A stretch of 59,262 bases of DNA from DASQFD01 sp035633255 (GCA_035633255.1 DASQFD010000106.1:1-59262), one strand, 5' to 3'; shown: positions 17,343-26,993, counted from the first letter of the stretch. Notes: generated by a model from the sequence alone, not told the origin. A program made the numbers and translations.

Positions 17343-18338
17343 GTGCCCGGACCGGTGCTCGGTGACCTCTCGGAGGAACAGGTCCTCGCCGCGGTGCTGC
17401 CCGGCTTCCGCTCGGGTGCGGACGTCCTCGTGCCGCCGGGCGACGACGCGGCCGTGCTCCGGGTGGCCAGCGGCTCGGTCGTCGCGACGACGGACTCCAT
17501 GGTCCGCGGGCGCGACTGGCACGACGCCTGGTCCAGCGGCCACGACGTCGGGGTGAAGGTCGTCGCGCAGAACGTCGCCGACGTGGCGGCGATGGGGGCG
17601 GTGGCGACGGCCCTGCTCGTCGCGCTCGCCGCGGACCCCGCCACCCCGCTGGCCTGGGTGGCGGACCTCACCGCGGGGATCGCCGCAGCCGCCGAGGACG
17701 CCGGCGCGAGCGTGGTCGGGGGAGACCTCTCCTCGGCGCCGGACGGGCTCGTCGTCGTCGCCGTCACCGCGCTCGGCGACCTGCAGGGGCGCAGCCCCGT
17801 GCTCCGCTCGGGTGCCCGCCCCGGCGACGTCGTGGCCGTGTGCGGCTCGCTCGGGTGGTCCGGCGGCGGGCTCGCCGTCCTCCAGGGCCGCGCGCGACCC
17901 GGATGCGCCGAGCCGGCCCGGGAGGCGCTCACGGCATACCACCGTGCTCCCCGGCCGCCGTGGGAGGCCGGTCCGGAGGCCGCCCGCGCGGGCGCCACGG
18001 CCATGGTGGACGTCTCCGACGGCCTGGTGCGGGACGTCGGCCGGGTGGCGGCCGCGAGCGGGGTCACCGTGGCGCTGTCCGCAGCGGCGCTGCGCGAACG
18101 CTTCGCCGGCGGGCCGCTGCTGGAGGTGCTGGGCGCGGACGAGGCGTGGCGGCAGGTGCTCGGCGGCGGCGAGGAGCACGCGCTGGTCGCGACCTTCCCC
18201 GCGGGTGCGGCGCCGGAGGGTGGGACGCGCCCGTGGCAGGTGGTCGGCGAGGTCCTCGCGGCACCCGCCGGGGCGCCGCGCGTCACCGTCGACGGCGCCG
18301 TCCCCCCCGTCACCGGCTGGGACCACTTCGCCCGCTGA
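17343..18338 (+). CDS. thiL: Thiamine-monophosphate kinase
   Basis: 331 residues. PurM-like ATP-binding fold: GDDAAVL (~residue 33), TTDSMVRGRDWH, the Mg2+ site NVADVAAMGA, GGDLSSAPDG and DVSDGLVRDVG. It phosphorylates thiamine monophosphate to thiamine diphosphate. GTG at 17343 has GGGAGG about 9 nt upstream. The end points toward the converging rpmB gene, with a terminator between. Confidence 0.93.
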   Translation: MPGPVLGDLSEEQVLAAVLPGFRSGADVLVPPGDDAAVLRVASGSVVATTDSMVRGRDWHDAWSSGHDVGVKVVAQNVADVAAMGAVATALLVALAADPATPLAWVADLTAGIAAAAEDAGASVVGGDLSSAPDGLVVVAVTALGDLQGRSPVLRSGARPGDVVAVCGSLGWSGGGLAVLQGRARPGCAEPAREALTAYHRAPRPPWEAGPEAARAGATAMVDVSDGLVRDVGRVAAASGVTVALSAAALRERFAGGPLLEVLGADEAWRQVLGGGEEHALVATFPAGAAPEGGTRPWQVVGEVLAAPAGAPRVTVDGAVPPVTGWDHFAR

Positions 18339-18431
18339 CCCCACGCAGCGGTAAGCCGGCCGGCTCGCCACCGGTGGCCGTCGTGCCCGCCACCGGTGGC
18401 CGTGCCGTCGTGCCCGCAGACGCCGAGGGTC

Positions 18432-18451
18432 GGGACCGATCGCTCGGTCCC
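18432..18451. terminator. Hairpin between thiL and rpmB
   Basis: GGGACCGA (18432-18439), 4-nt loop, TCGGTCCC (18444-18451). A GCCACCGGTGGCCGT sequence also occurs twice just upstream (about 18367 and 18388). Confidence 0.75.
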
Positions 18452-18474
18452 GCCCCGTCGTTGCCCTCAGCGGG

Positions 18475-18669
18475 TCAGCGCTTGACCTTGCCGGCCTTGA
18501 GGCAGGAGGTGCACACGTTGAGCCGCTTCGGAGTCACGCCCGCGTCCCCGACCAGAGCGCGCACCCGCTGGATGTTGGGGTTCCAGCGGCGCTTGGTGCG
18601 GCGGTGCGAGTGCGAGATGCTGTGGCCGAAGCCGGGTCCCTTGCCACAGATGTCGCAGTTGGCAGCCAC
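18475..18669 (-). CDS. rpmB: 50S ribosomal protein L28 (zinc-ribbon form)
   Basis: 64 residues. CDICGKGPGFGHSISHSHRR at the N-terminus and CTSCLKAGKVKR at the C-terminus give the two CxxC pairs of the Zn-containing (C+) L28; the family's NPNIQRV segment lies between. A zinc-limited paralogue may exist elsewhere, as in other actinobacteria. Transcribed leftward from the gap that carries the 13-bp tandem repeats. Confidence 0.97.
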   Translation of the reverse strand: MAANCDICGKGPGFGHSISHSHRRTKRRWNPNIQRVRALVGDAGVTPKRLNVCTSCLKAGKVKR

Positions 18670-18983
18670 GTGGGTCTCCTCGTCGGGGTCGTGTCGTCGG
18701 GGTCGTGCTCGGTCGCCCGCGGGCGCCGATCGGTGGTCGGTCGTTCGTGCTCCGTCACGCGCTGCGACGTCGTGCGGTCCACGGCGGCCGGGCGGCGGCG
18801 CTCCGTCGCTGTCGTCGTCGTGCCCGGTGGTCGTGCCAGATCCTCACGCCAGATCGTCATGCCAGATCGTGATGCCAGGTGCTGCTCAGGCCCGACGGCG
18901 GGCGCCCGCGGAACCGCATCAGCCTAGCGGAGCCGGAGGCCGGCGGCCAAAACGTGTCGGGCGAGGGGGATACCCTGCCGGAC
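18670..18983. other. Divergent rpmB/fakA-like intergenic region
   Basis: 314 bases with low-complexity GTCGT/GGTCG stretches, the 13-bp tandem repeats at 18835-18885, and a TACCCT box at 18971-18976 placed 7 nt before the rightward gene. No coding frame is credible. Confidence 0.6.
18835..18885. repeat. 13-bp tandem repeats, ~3.9 copies
   Basis: GCCAGATCCTCAC, GCCAGATCGTCAT, GCCAGATCGTGAT and a degenerate GCCAGGTGCTGC lie head to tail between divergent rpmB and the DAK2-domain gene. Confidence 0.8.
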
Positions 18984-20666
18984 GTGCCCGACGCGCTCAC
19001 TGCCGACGACGCCCGTCACTGGACGGTGCTGGCGCGCGCGGCGCTGGCCGCGCGGCGCACCGAGATCGACGCGCTCAACGTCTTCCCCGTGCCGGACGGC
19101 GACACCGGCACCAACCTCTACCTCACCATGGACGCCGCCATCGACGAGGTCGTGGCCGCGCACGAGCGAGCCGGGACGGCCGGCCCCCCCACCCTGCGGC
19201 AGGAGTGCCGCATGCTGGCCCGGGCGATGCTGCTGTCGGCGCGGGGCAACTCCGGGGTCATCACCAGCCAGCTCGTCGGGGGCGTCTGCGAGGTGGTCCT
19301 CGAGGAGGACGTGGACGTGGTCGACGGGGCCTGCCTCGCCCGGGCGATCACCCGCGGCGCCGAGCTGGCGCGCGCCAGCGTGGCCCACCCGCAGGAGGGC
19401 ACCATCCTCACCGTCGCCGACGCGGCCGCGGCCGCGTCGCGCGCCGCCGCCGAGGAGGGCGGCGGCGTCACCGAGGTGACGGGGGCGGCGGTGACGGCGG
19501 CCCAAGCCGCCCTGGAGCGCACCCCCGAGCAGCTGCCGGCGCTGGCCCGGGCAGGCGTCGTCGACGCCGGAGGCGCCGGGTGCGTGCTGTTGCTCGAGTC
19601 GCTGCACCGGGCGCTGACCGGGTCGTGGTCGCGCCGGTCCGGCGAGCTCCTCTCGGCCGGGCCGCCGCTGCAGCGGCGGGAGGAGTGGCACGTCCGCGGA
19701 GTCCTGCCGGCGGCCGGTGGGCACGACCTCGGAGCGGGGCCGGACCTGGAGGAGGACGGGCCGGCATACGAGGTCATGTATCTCCTCGAGGAGAGCGACG
19801 CCGCCCGGGTGAGCGCGCTCCGCGAGACGCTCGACGGGCTCGGCGACTCCCTCCTGCTCGTCGGCGGCCCGGACCTGTGGAACGTCCACGTCCACGTCGA
19901 CGACGCCGGCGCGGCGGTCGAGGCCGGCATCGAGGCCGGACGCCCGCGCCGGATCCGGGTGACGGCCCTGCGGCCGGAGGCGGAGCGCCGCCGCCGGCCC
20001 GTGGACGAGGTGGGGGTCGTCGCGTGTGCCGCCGGCCCCGGCATCGCGGCGCTCCTCGAGGGGGCCGGCGCGGTCGTCGTGCCCTCGGCGCCCGGCGCCC
20101 GGGCGTCCGCCGGCCAGCTCCTCGAGGCGGTGCTGCGCACCGGTGCCGGCGGGGTCGTCCTGCTGCCGAACGACGGCGACACCCTGCTCGCCGCGGAGGG
20201 CGCCGCCAAGGCCGCGCGCGAGGAGGGCGTGGCCACGCTGGTGGTGCCGGCCCGGACCGCCGTGCAGGGAATCGCCGCCCTGGCAGTGCACGACGCGGCA
20301 CGACCGCTGGAGGAGGACGCCCTCGCCATGACCGCTGCGGCCGTCGCGACCCGGCACGGTGCGGTCACGGTCGCGGTGAAGGAGGCGCTCACCTGGGCCG
20401 GTGCCTGCCGCCCGGGTGACGTGCTCGGCGTCGTGGACGGTGACGTGGCGCTCCTCGGCGAGGACCTGGCCGCCACCGCCGGCGCGGTCCTCGACCGGCT
20501 GCTCGCGCCCGGCGGCGAGCTGGTGACCCTCGTCTCCGGGGCGGACGCCGAGCCCGCGCTGGTCGCCGGCGTGGCGGCGGGGCTCCAGCGCAGCCACCCC
20601 GAGGTCGAGGTCGTCGTGCTCGACGGGGGGCAGCCGACCTACCCGCTGCTCATCGGGGTCGAGTAG
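18984..20666 (+). CDS. DAK2/DegV-like domain protein (FakA-like fatty acid kinase)
   Basis: 560 residues. The N-terminal DAK2 ATP-binding domain has ALNVFPVPDGDTGTNLYLTM (~30-49), SARGNSGVITSQLVGG and AHPQEGTILTVADAA. The C-terminal part is the Dak1_2/DegV-like half. In Firmicutes FakA phosphorylates fatty acids bound to a FakB protein; in actinobacteria the role is less studied. The conserved adjacency to recG is kept: the stop is directly followed by the recG GTG. GTG at 18984 is chosen because TACCCT lies 7 nt upstream, giving a leaderless start. Confidence 0.87.
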   Translation: MPDALTADDARHWTVLARAALAARRTEIDALNVFPVPDGDTGTNLYLTMDAAIDEVVAAHERAGTAGPPTLRQECRMLARAMLLSARGNSGVITSQLVGGVCEVVLEEDVDVVDGACLARAITRGAELARASVAHPQEGTILTVADAAAAASRAAAEEGGGVTEVTGAAVTAAQAALERTPEQLPALARAGVVDAGGAGCVLLLESLHRALTGSWSRRSGELLSAGPPLQRREEWHVRGVLPAAGGHDLGAGPDLEEDGPAYEVMYLLEESDAARVSALRETLDGLGDSLLLVGGPDLWNVHVHVDDAGAAVEAGIEAGRPRRIRVTALRPEAERRRRPVDEVGVVACAAGPGIAALLEGAGAVVVPSAPGARASAGQLLEAVLRTGAGGVVLLPNDGDTLLAAEGAAKAAREEGVATLVVPARTAVQGIAALAVHDAARPLEEDALAMTAAAVATRHGAVTVAVKEALTWAGACRPGDVLGVVDGDVALLGEDLAATAGAVLDRLLAPGGELVTLVSGADAEPALVAGVAAGLQRSHPEVEVVVLDGGQPTYPLLIGVE

Positions 20667-22883
20667 GTGCTCACGGAGTCGACCCGCCTGGACAAGGTCG
20701 TCAAGCCCTCCGCGGCGCGCAAGTTCGCGTCCACGCGGAGGGTCGAGACGGTCGGGGACCTGCTCGCCTTCTGGCCCCGGCGCTACCGCACCCGTGAGGC
20801 CGACCTCGGCCACCTCGCGGTTGGCCAGTACCTCGTGGCCGTGGCCGAGGTGCGCTCGGCGACCACGCGCCCGATGCAGCGCCGCCGCGGCCGGATGCTC
20901 GAGGTGGTGATCACCGACGGCACCCACGACCTCGACGTGACGTTCTTCGACGCGCGCGGGCACGAGCGTTCCCTCGTGCCGGGCGCGCGGGGCATCTTCG
21001 CGGGGACGGTCGGGGAGTTCCGCCACCGGCTCCAGCTGACCCACCCGGGGTACAGCCTGCTCGACGACTTCGACCGGGGGGAGCCCCGCGACCTCATCCC
21101 GCTCTACCTGCCGGTGGGGAACCTCCACACCTGGACGGTGACCGAGTGCGTCCGGCACGTCCTCGACCTCCTCGACGACGCGGCCGACCCGCTGCCCGAG
21201 GACGTGCGCCGCCGCCGCGGCCTCCCCGCACGCATCGAGGCTCTGCGCGGCATCCACACCCCCTCCTCGTGGCCGGAGGTCGAGCGCGCCCGGCACCGGC
21301 TGCGCTACGAGGAGGCCTTCGTGCTCCAGCTCGCCCTCGCCCAGCGGCGGGCCCGTCGGGCGAGCGAGCACACCGTGGCCCGGCGTCCTCGGCCGGGCGG
21401 CCTGCTCGACGCCTTCGACGCCCGGCTGCCGTTCGAGCTGACGGCCGGTCAGCGCGAGGTCGGGGAGGTGCTCCTCGCCGAGCTCGCCCGCGAGACCCCC
21501 ATGCACCGGCTGCTCCAGGGCGAGGTCGGGTCGGGCAAGACCGTCGTGGCCCTGCGCGCCATGCTGGCGGCCGTCGACGCCGGTGGCCAGGCGGCGCTCC
21601 TCGCCCCCACCGAGGTGCTGGCGGCGCAGCACCACCGCTTGATCACCGCCCTGCTGGGGGACCTCGCGGAGGGCGGGATGCTCGGCGGCAGCGACGTCGG
21701 CACCCGGGTCGCGCTGCTCACCGGCAGCCTGCCGACCGCCTCGCGGCGGCGGGCCCTGCTCGACGCGGCCAGCGGGGACGCCGGCCTCGTCGTCGGCACG
21801 CACGCCCTGCTCTCCGAGGGGGTCGAGTTCGCCGACCTCGCCCTCGTGGTCGTCGACGAGCAGCACCGCTTCGGGGTCGAGCAGCGCGACGCCCTGCGCG
21901 GCAAGGGGGTCCACCCGCCGCACGTCCTCGTCATGACCGCCACCCCGATCCCGCGCACCGTGGCGATGACCGTCTTCGGCGACATGGAGACCTCCACGCT
22001 GCGCGAGCTCCCCGCCGGACGGGCGCCGGTGACGACGCACGTGGTGCCGGACGACCGGCCGGAGTGGGTCCGCCGGACGTGGGACCGGGTGGCGGAGGAG
22101 GTCGGGAGCGGGCGGCAGGCCTACGTCGTCTGTCCCCGCATCGGGGACGAGGACGGGCCCGACCCGGACACCGACCTGCTCGACCTGCTCGAGGAGCCCG
22201 ACCTGCTCGACGAGCCCGGCGGGGCGGGAGACCCGGGCGCCGTCGAGGGGACGGCCGGCCCGCCGGCCCGCCCGCTGGCCAGCGTGCGGACCGTGGCCGC
22301 GGCCCTCGCCGGGGACCCGGCGGTCGGCGGGCGCTCGCTCGGGGTGCTGCACGGCCGGCTCCCCGCCGAGGAGAAGGACGCGGTCATGCGCGCCTTCGCG
22401 ACCGGGGAGCTGGACGTCCTGGTCGCCACGACCGTGGTCGAGGTCGGCGTCGACGTGCCCAACGCCACCGTGATGGTCGTCCTGGACGCCGACCGGTTCG
22501 GGGTCTCCCAGCTCCACCAGCTGCGGGGGCGCGTCGCGCGCGGGAGGCACCCCGGCCTGTGCCTGCTCCTCACCGGCTCCGACGCCGTCCCGGCCCGCGA
22601 GCGCCTGGACGCCGTCGCCGCCACGACCGACGGCTTCGAGCTCGCCCGCCTCGACCTCCGCCAGCGCCGCGAGGGCGACGTGCTCGGCGCCGCCCAGCAC
22701 GGCCGGCGGACCTCGCTGGAGTTCCTGCACGTGCTCGAGCACGAGGAGGTCGTGCTCGAGGCCCGCGAGGACGCCTTCGCCCTCGTGGCTAGCGACCCGG
22801 ACCTGCGGGCCCACCCCGGGCTCGCGGCGGCGGTGGGGGCCCGGGTCGACGCCGAGCAGGCGGCCTACCTGGAGCGGGGTTGA
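20667..22883 (+). CDS. recG: ATP-dependent DNA helicase RecG
   Basis: 738 residues. An N-terminal wedge domain is followed by the helicase core with Walker A GEVGSGKTVVAL (~288), VVDEQHRFGVEQR (DEQH box, ~395), TATPIPRT, ATTVVEVGVDVPNA and QLHQLRGRVARG. It reverses stalled forks and processes branched DNA. An acidic, glycine-rich insertion of ~45 residues (after VVCPRIGDEDGPD) separates helicase motifs in the second RecA-like lobe. GTG begins right after the preceding stop. Confidence 0.96.
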   Translation: MLTESTRLDKVVKPSAARKFASTRRVETVGDLLAFWPRRYRTREADLGHLAVGQYLVAVAEVRSATTRPMQRRRGRMLEVVITDGTHDLDVTFFDARGHERSLVPGARGIFAGTVGEFRHRLQLTHPGYSLLDDFDRGEPRDLIPLYLPVGNLHTWTVTECVRHVLDLLDDAADPLPEDVRRRRGLPARIEALRGIHTPSSWPEVERARHRLRYEEAFVLQLALAQRRARRASEHTVARRPRPGGLLDAFDARLPFELTAGQREVGEVLLAELARETPMHRLLQGEVGSGKTVVALRAMLAAVDAGGQAALLAPTEVLAAQHHRLITALLGDLAEGGMLGGSDVGTRVALLTGSLPTASRRRALLDAASGDAGLVVGTHALLSEGVEFADLALVVVDEQHRFGVEQRDALRGKGVHPPHVLVMTATPIPRTVAMTVFGDMETSTLRELPAGRAPVTTHVVPDDRPEWVRRTWDRVAEEVGSGRQAYVVCPRIGDEDGPDPDTDLLDLLEEPDLLDEPGGAGDPGAVEGTAGPPARPLASVRTVAAALAGDPAVGGRSLGVLHGRLPAEEKDAVMRAFATGELDVLVATTVVEVGVDVPNATVMVVLDADRFGVSQLHQLRGRVARGRHPGLCLLLTGSDAVPARERLDAVAATTDGFELARLDLRQRREGDVLGAAQHGRRTSLEFLHVLEHEEVVLEAREDAFALVASDPDLRAHPGLAAAVGARVDAEQAAYLERG

Positions 22884-22884
22884 G

Positions 22885-23447
22885 GTGACCCGCATCATCG
22901 CCGGGCGCGCGGGGGGCCGCACCCTGCGCACGCCGCCCGGCCGCGGGACGCGGCCGACGAGCGACCGCGTCCGGGAGGCCCTCTTCTCGGCCCTGGACGC
23001 GCGCGGTGCGGTGGCGGGGGCGCGGGTGCTGGACCTGTATGCCGGTTCCGGCGCGCTGGGCCTGGAGGCCGCCAGCCGCGGCGCGGCCGCCGTGCTGCTC
23101 GTGGACTCCGACCGCCGGGCGGCGGGGGTGGCGCGGGGCAACGCCGCGGCCCTCGGCCTCCCGGCCGTGACCGTGGCCGCGGCGCCGGTGGCCACGGTGC
23201 TGGCCGGCGACCCCGGTCAGGGGCACGACCTCGTCCTGGCCGACCCGCCCTACGACCTCCCCGACGCGGAGCTGGCGTCGGTGCTGGGCGCCCTCGCCGA
23301 CGGCGGCTGGCTGGCCGACGGGGCGGTCGTCGTCGTCGAGCGCTCCTCCCGCTCACCGCAGCCGGTGTGGCCGGGTGCCCTGCGACCGGAGCGTGCCAGA
23401 CGGTACGGCGAGACGACGCTGTGGTGGGCCGTTGCTAGGTTGCTCGG

Positions 23448-23451
<4 letters not shown>
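22885..23451 (+). CDS. rsmD: 16S rRNA (guanine(966)-N2)-methyltransferase
   Basis: 188 residues. The start RIIAGRAGGRTLRTPPGRGTRPTSD, the SAM motif VLDLYAGSGALGLEAASRG and the catalytic LADPPYDLP are diagnostic. It is coupled to recG (GTG 1 nt after its stop) and overlaps coaD by 4 nt, the usual rsmD-coaD pair. Confidence 0.95.
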
Positions 23452-24002
<551 letters not shown>

Positions 24003-24043
24003 CGCCCGCCCGCCCGCCCGCGGGGGATCCACAGCTCGCGCGT

Positions 24044-24073
24044 TTGGGGGGAGGTGCGGCGCTCGGGTACCGT
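24044..24073 (+). promoter_or_regulatory. Promoter of the yceD-rpmF-rnc group
   Basis: TTGGGG (24044-24049), 18-nt spacer, TACCGT (24068-24073), in a GCGCGTTTGGGG context resembling the tRNA-Gln promoter; the implied 5' UTR is about 54 nt. Confidence 0.6.
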
Positions 24074-24133
24074 GGTCCGTCGGTCTGCGTCTGCCGTGAC
24101 GCACGACCGGACTCTCCGACCACGGCAAGGGCC

Positions 24134-24721
24134 ATGACTCGTCTCGATCCCCGGTCACCCTTGGTGCTCGACACCAAGGAGGTGGGCCGTCGACCCGGTT
24201 CGATGACGGAGACGACCCGCCGGGTCGGCGCACCCGCCGACCTCGGCACGGTGGTGCTGCGGATCGAGGAGGGGGAGCCCCTCGACCTCGACCTGCGGCT
24301 CGAGTCCGTCGTCGAGGGCGTGCTGGTCACCGGTTCGGTGCGGGCCACGGCGACCGGCGCCTGCGTGCGGTGCCTGGAGCCGTTGACCTCACCGGTCGAC
24401 GTGGGGTTCCAGGAGCTGTTCGCCTACGACGACCGCGCGGCCCACCACCGGAAGGTGGGGGACGAGGACGCGGACGTGGACGAGGAGTACCGGGTCGAGG
24501 ACGGGCTGATCGGCCTCGAGACGGTGCTCAGGGACACGGTGGTGCCCTCGCTGCCCTTCCAGCCGGTGTGCCGGCCGGACTGCCCCGGGCTCTGCGCCGA
24601 GTGCGGGCAGCGGCTCGAGGACGACCCGGGGCACGAGCACGAGACGATCGACCCCCGGTGGGCGGCGCTGCAGGGCCTCACGGCCGTGCCGTCCACGACC
24701 GACGAAGAGAAGAGGACCTGA
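24134..24721 (+). CDS. YceD/DUF177 family protein
   Basis: 195 residues. LDTKEVGRRPGSM near the start, CVRCLEPLTSPVDVGFQELFAYD (CxxC) and the C-terminal CRPDCPGLCAECGQRLEDDPGHEHETIDPRWAAL are typical DUF177 motifs, with a likely zinc-binding cysteine set. The family is linked by constant gene order to rpmF and is thought to act in 23S rRNA or ribosome maturation. The stop and the rpmF start are 1 nt apart. Confidence 0.92.
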   Translation: MTRLDPRSPLVLDTKEVGRRPGSMTETTRRVGAPADLGTVVLRIEEGEPLDLDLRLESVVEGVLVTGSVRATATGACVRCLEPLTSPVDVGFQELFAYDDRAAHHRKVGDEDADVDEEYRVEDGLIGLETVLRDTVVPSLPFQPVCRPDCPGLCAECGQRLEDDPGHEHETIDPRWAALQGLTAVPSTTDEEKRT

Positions 24722-24722
24722 C

Positions 24723-24917
24723 GTGGCTGTCCCGAAGCGGAAGATGTCGCGCTCCAACACCCGTTCGCGGCGGGCGAACTGGAAGGCCGTGCCCGTCACG
24801 CTGACCACGTGCCCGCAGTGCAAGGCGCCGACCCAGCCGCACGTCGCCTGCCCGTCGTGCGGCACCTACCAGGGCCGGCACTACGACGCGGCCGAGCGCA
24901 CCGAGCACCAGGGCTGA
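24723..24917 (+). CDS. rpmF: 50S ribosomal protein L32 (zinc-ribbon form)
   Basis: 64 residues. AVPKRKMSRSNTRSRRANWK at the N-terminus and the CPQCKAPTQPHVACPSCGTY zinc ribbon identify the C+ form of L32. Co-transcribed with yceD and probably rnc. Confidence 0.97.
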   Translation: MAVPKRKMSRSNTRSRRANWKAVPVTLTTCPQCKAPTQPHVACPSCGTYQGRHYDAAERTEHQG

Positions 24918-24937
24918 CCGGCTCCTCGGCGCGCTCG

Positions 24938-25708
24938 ATGGGCAAGGGCACCGGCGTGACCGGCCTGCTCCCGCGGCGCCCCGTCGGCGAGCTCCTCTCC
25001 CACCTCACCGAGGTGGTCGGGAGCGAAATCGACGTGGCGCTGCTCCAGCGTGCCCTGACCCACCGCTCCTACGCCTACGAGGCCGGCGGGGTCCCGCACA
25101 ACGAGCGGCTGGAGTTCCTCGGCGACGCCGTCCTCGGCCTCGTCGTCACCGACGCGCTCTACACCGGCCACCCCGACGTCTCGGAGGGCCAGCTCGCCAA
25201 GCTGCGGGCGGCCGTGGTCAACATGCGGGCCCTCGCGGAGGTCGCCCGGACCCTGGGGCTCGGTGACTTCCTCCTGCTCGGCCGCGGCGAGGAGACCACG
25301 GGCGGGCGCGACAAGGACTCGATCCTCGCCGACACCCTCGAGGCCGTCATCGGCGCGGTCCACTGCGGGGCCGGCCTCCCGGCCGCGAGCGCCCTGGTCC
25401 ACGCCCTGCTCGACCCCCTGATGCGGGAGTCGGCGCTGCTCGGCGCCGGGCTGGACTGGAAGACCAGCCTGCAGGAGCTCACCGCGCTGCACGCCGTCGG
25501 CGCCCCGGGCTACCGCCTGGTGGAGGAGGGGCCGGAGCACGCCAAGACCTTCACCGCCGAGGTGTTCGTCGCGGGCGAGGTGTGCGGGACCGGGACCGGG
25601 CGGACCAAGAAGGACGCGGAGCAGCGGGCCGCCGCGCAGGCCTGGGCCTGGCTGCGGGCCACGCACGGGGAGGCGGCCGACGCGGCGCCGGTCCCCTCCG
25701 TCGGCTGA
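24938..25708 (+). CDS. rnc: Ribonuclease III
   Basis: 256 residues. The signature NERLEFLGDAVLG (~49-61), ALTHRSYAYEAGG before it, and a second acidic site (KDSILADTLEAVIGAV) form the nuclease domain. The C-terminal dsRBD includes GRTKKDAEQRAAAQAW. ATG at 24938, 21 nt after rpmF, is the best-placed start though it has no clear ribosome binding site. Confidence 0.94.
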   Translation: MGKGTGVTGLLPRRPVGELLSHLTEVVGSEIDVALLQRALTHRSYAYEAGGVPHNERLEFLGDAVLGLVVTDALYTGHPDVSEGQLAKLRAAVVNMRALAEVARTLGLGDFLLLGRGEETTGGRDKDSILADTLEAVIGAVHCGAGLPAASALVHALLDPLMRESALLGAGLDWKTSLQELTALHAVGAPGYRLVEEGPEHAKTFTAEVFVAGEVCGTGTGRTKKDAEQRAAAQAWAWLRATHGEAADAAPVPSVG

Positions 25709-25713
25709 CCCGG

Positions 25714-26577
25714 GTGCCCGAGCTCCCCGAGGTCGAGGTCGTCCGCCGGGGCCTCGCCGCGCACCTCACCGGACGGACCGTGCAGTCGGTCGAACTGTCG
25801 GGGTCCCGGGTCGCCCGCCGGCATCTCGCCGGCCCCTCGGACCTCGCCGCGCGCCTCACCGGTGAGCGGGTCGAGGTGGCTCGGCGCCGTGGGAAGTACC
25901 TCTGGCTGGTGCTCGACGGCGGCTGCGCCCTCGTGCTGCACCTCGGCATGAGCGGCCAGCTCCTCGTCTGCGACGGCGGGGTGCCCGACCCGCGCCACCT
26001 GCACGCCCGCTTCCGCTTCACCGACGGCGGGCCGGAGCTGCGCTTCGTCGACCAGCGCACCTTCGGCGGCCTCGCCCTGGCCGACCTTCGCGAGGACGGC
26101 ATACCGCTGCCCGTGGCCCACATCGCGCCGGACCCGCTGGAGGACGCCTTCGACCGGTATGCCGTGGTGCGCCGGGTCCGCGCGCGCGACGGCGCGCTCA
26201 AGCGGGTGCTGCTCGACCAGACGGTGGTGTCCGGGATCGGCAACATCTACGCCGACGAGGCGCTGTGGCGCGCCGGGGTGCACGGTGGCCGCCGCGCCTC
26301 CTCGCTCACCGGTCCGGCCGTCGGCCGCGTCCTCGACCACGCGCGGGAGGTCATGCTCGAGGCGCTGGACCGGGGCGGAACGAGCTTCGACGCCCTCTAC
26401 GTCGACGTCAACGGCGCGTCCGGGTACTTCGACCGCTCGCTGCGCGCCTACGGGCAGGCCGGCCGTCCGTGCGCACGGTGCGGCACCGCGATCCGGCGCG
26501 AGCCGTTCATGAACCGCTCGTCGTTCAGCTGCCCCCGCTGCCAGCCGCGGCCGCGCGGCGCCCGCGCCGCGCGGTGA
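25714..26577 (+). CDS. mutM: Formamidopyrimidine-DNA glycosylase
   Basis: 287 residues. After Met removal the N-terminus is PELPEVEVVRRGL with the catalytic Pro and Glu. Also present are LVLHLGMSGQL, LLDQTVVSGIGNIYADEAL and the zinc finger CARCGTAIRREPFMNRSSFS followed by CPRC. It removes oxidised purines. GTG at 25714 is fixed by the required N-terminal proline. Confidence 0.96.
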   Translation: MPELPEVEVVRRGLAAHLTGRTVQSVELSGSRVARRHLAGPSDLAARLTGERVEVARRRGKYLWLVLDGGCALVLHLGMSGQLLVCDGGVPDPRHLHARFRFTDGGPELRFVDQRTFGGLALADLREDGIPLPVAHIAPDPLEDAFDRYAVVRRVRARDGALKRVLLDQTVVSGIGNIYADEALWRAGVHGGRRASSLTGPAVGRVLDHAREVMLEALDRGGTSFDALYVDVNGASGYFDRSLRAYGQAGRPCARCGTAIRREPFMNRSSFSCPRCQPRPRGARAAR

Positions 26578-26598
26578 GGCTTCGTACGATGGCGTGTC

Positions 26599-26895
26599 GT
26601 GGAGGACATCACGAGGGCCACCGTCTTCCTGCGTGGCGACGTCCAGGGGGTCGGCATGCGGTGGTGGGTCCGAGCCCGGGCCCTCGAGCTGGGCCTGGCC
26701 GGCCACGCCCGCAACACCGACGACGGCCGCGTCGAGGTGGTCGCGCAGGGCCCGCGGGACCGGGTCGAGGAGCTGCTGCGCCTGCTCGTCGAGCAGCCGA
26801 GCACGCGCCGGCGCCCGGGTACGGTGGTCGGCGCCTCGCACCCGGTCGTCGTCGACCGGCCGCCCGGCCCGCTGGCCGGTTTCGCCGAGCGGTGA
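26599..26895 (+). CDS. acyP: Acylphosphatase
   Basis: 98 residues. GDVQGVGMRWW supplies the catalytic arginine and GHARNTDDGRVEVVAQG the catalytic asparagine. It hydrolyses acyl phosphates. TACGAT (26585-26590) lies 8 nt before the GTG. Located between mutM and the chorismate mutase gene, upstream of smc; mutM-acyP-smc is a known actinobacterial order. Confidence 0.93.
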   Translation: MEDITRATVFLRGDVQGVGMRWWVRARALELGLAGHARNTDDGRVEVVAQGPRDRVEELLRLLVEQPSTRRRPGTVVGASHPVVVDRPPGPLAGFAER

Positions 26896-26897
26896 GC

Positions 26898-26945
26898 CCG
26901 GCGCGGGGCACGGCACACCGGCCGGCGCGGGGCGCGGCATACCGG
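26898..26945. repeat. 24-bp tandem duplication
   Basis: Two adjacent 24-bp units (26898-26921 and 26922-26945) differ at two positions; the change in the second unit turns CGGCACAC into the genome-enriched octamer CGGCATAC. Confidence 0.85.
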
Positions 26946-26993
26946 CTGCTGGACGGCACCGCGGACCGGGAACGCACTTCCTACGATGACGGC

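Noticed and set aside
18924..23195. A 1423-residue open frame on the minus strand
   Set aside because: It is antisense to the fakA-like gene, recG and rsmD, which all show full family motifs; its composition (Gly/Arg/Pro/His-rich) is the usual shadow of high-GC codon usage.
24021..24033. GATCCACAG near 24026 as a DnaA box
   Set aside because: Two or more mismatches to the actinobacterial box and isolated.
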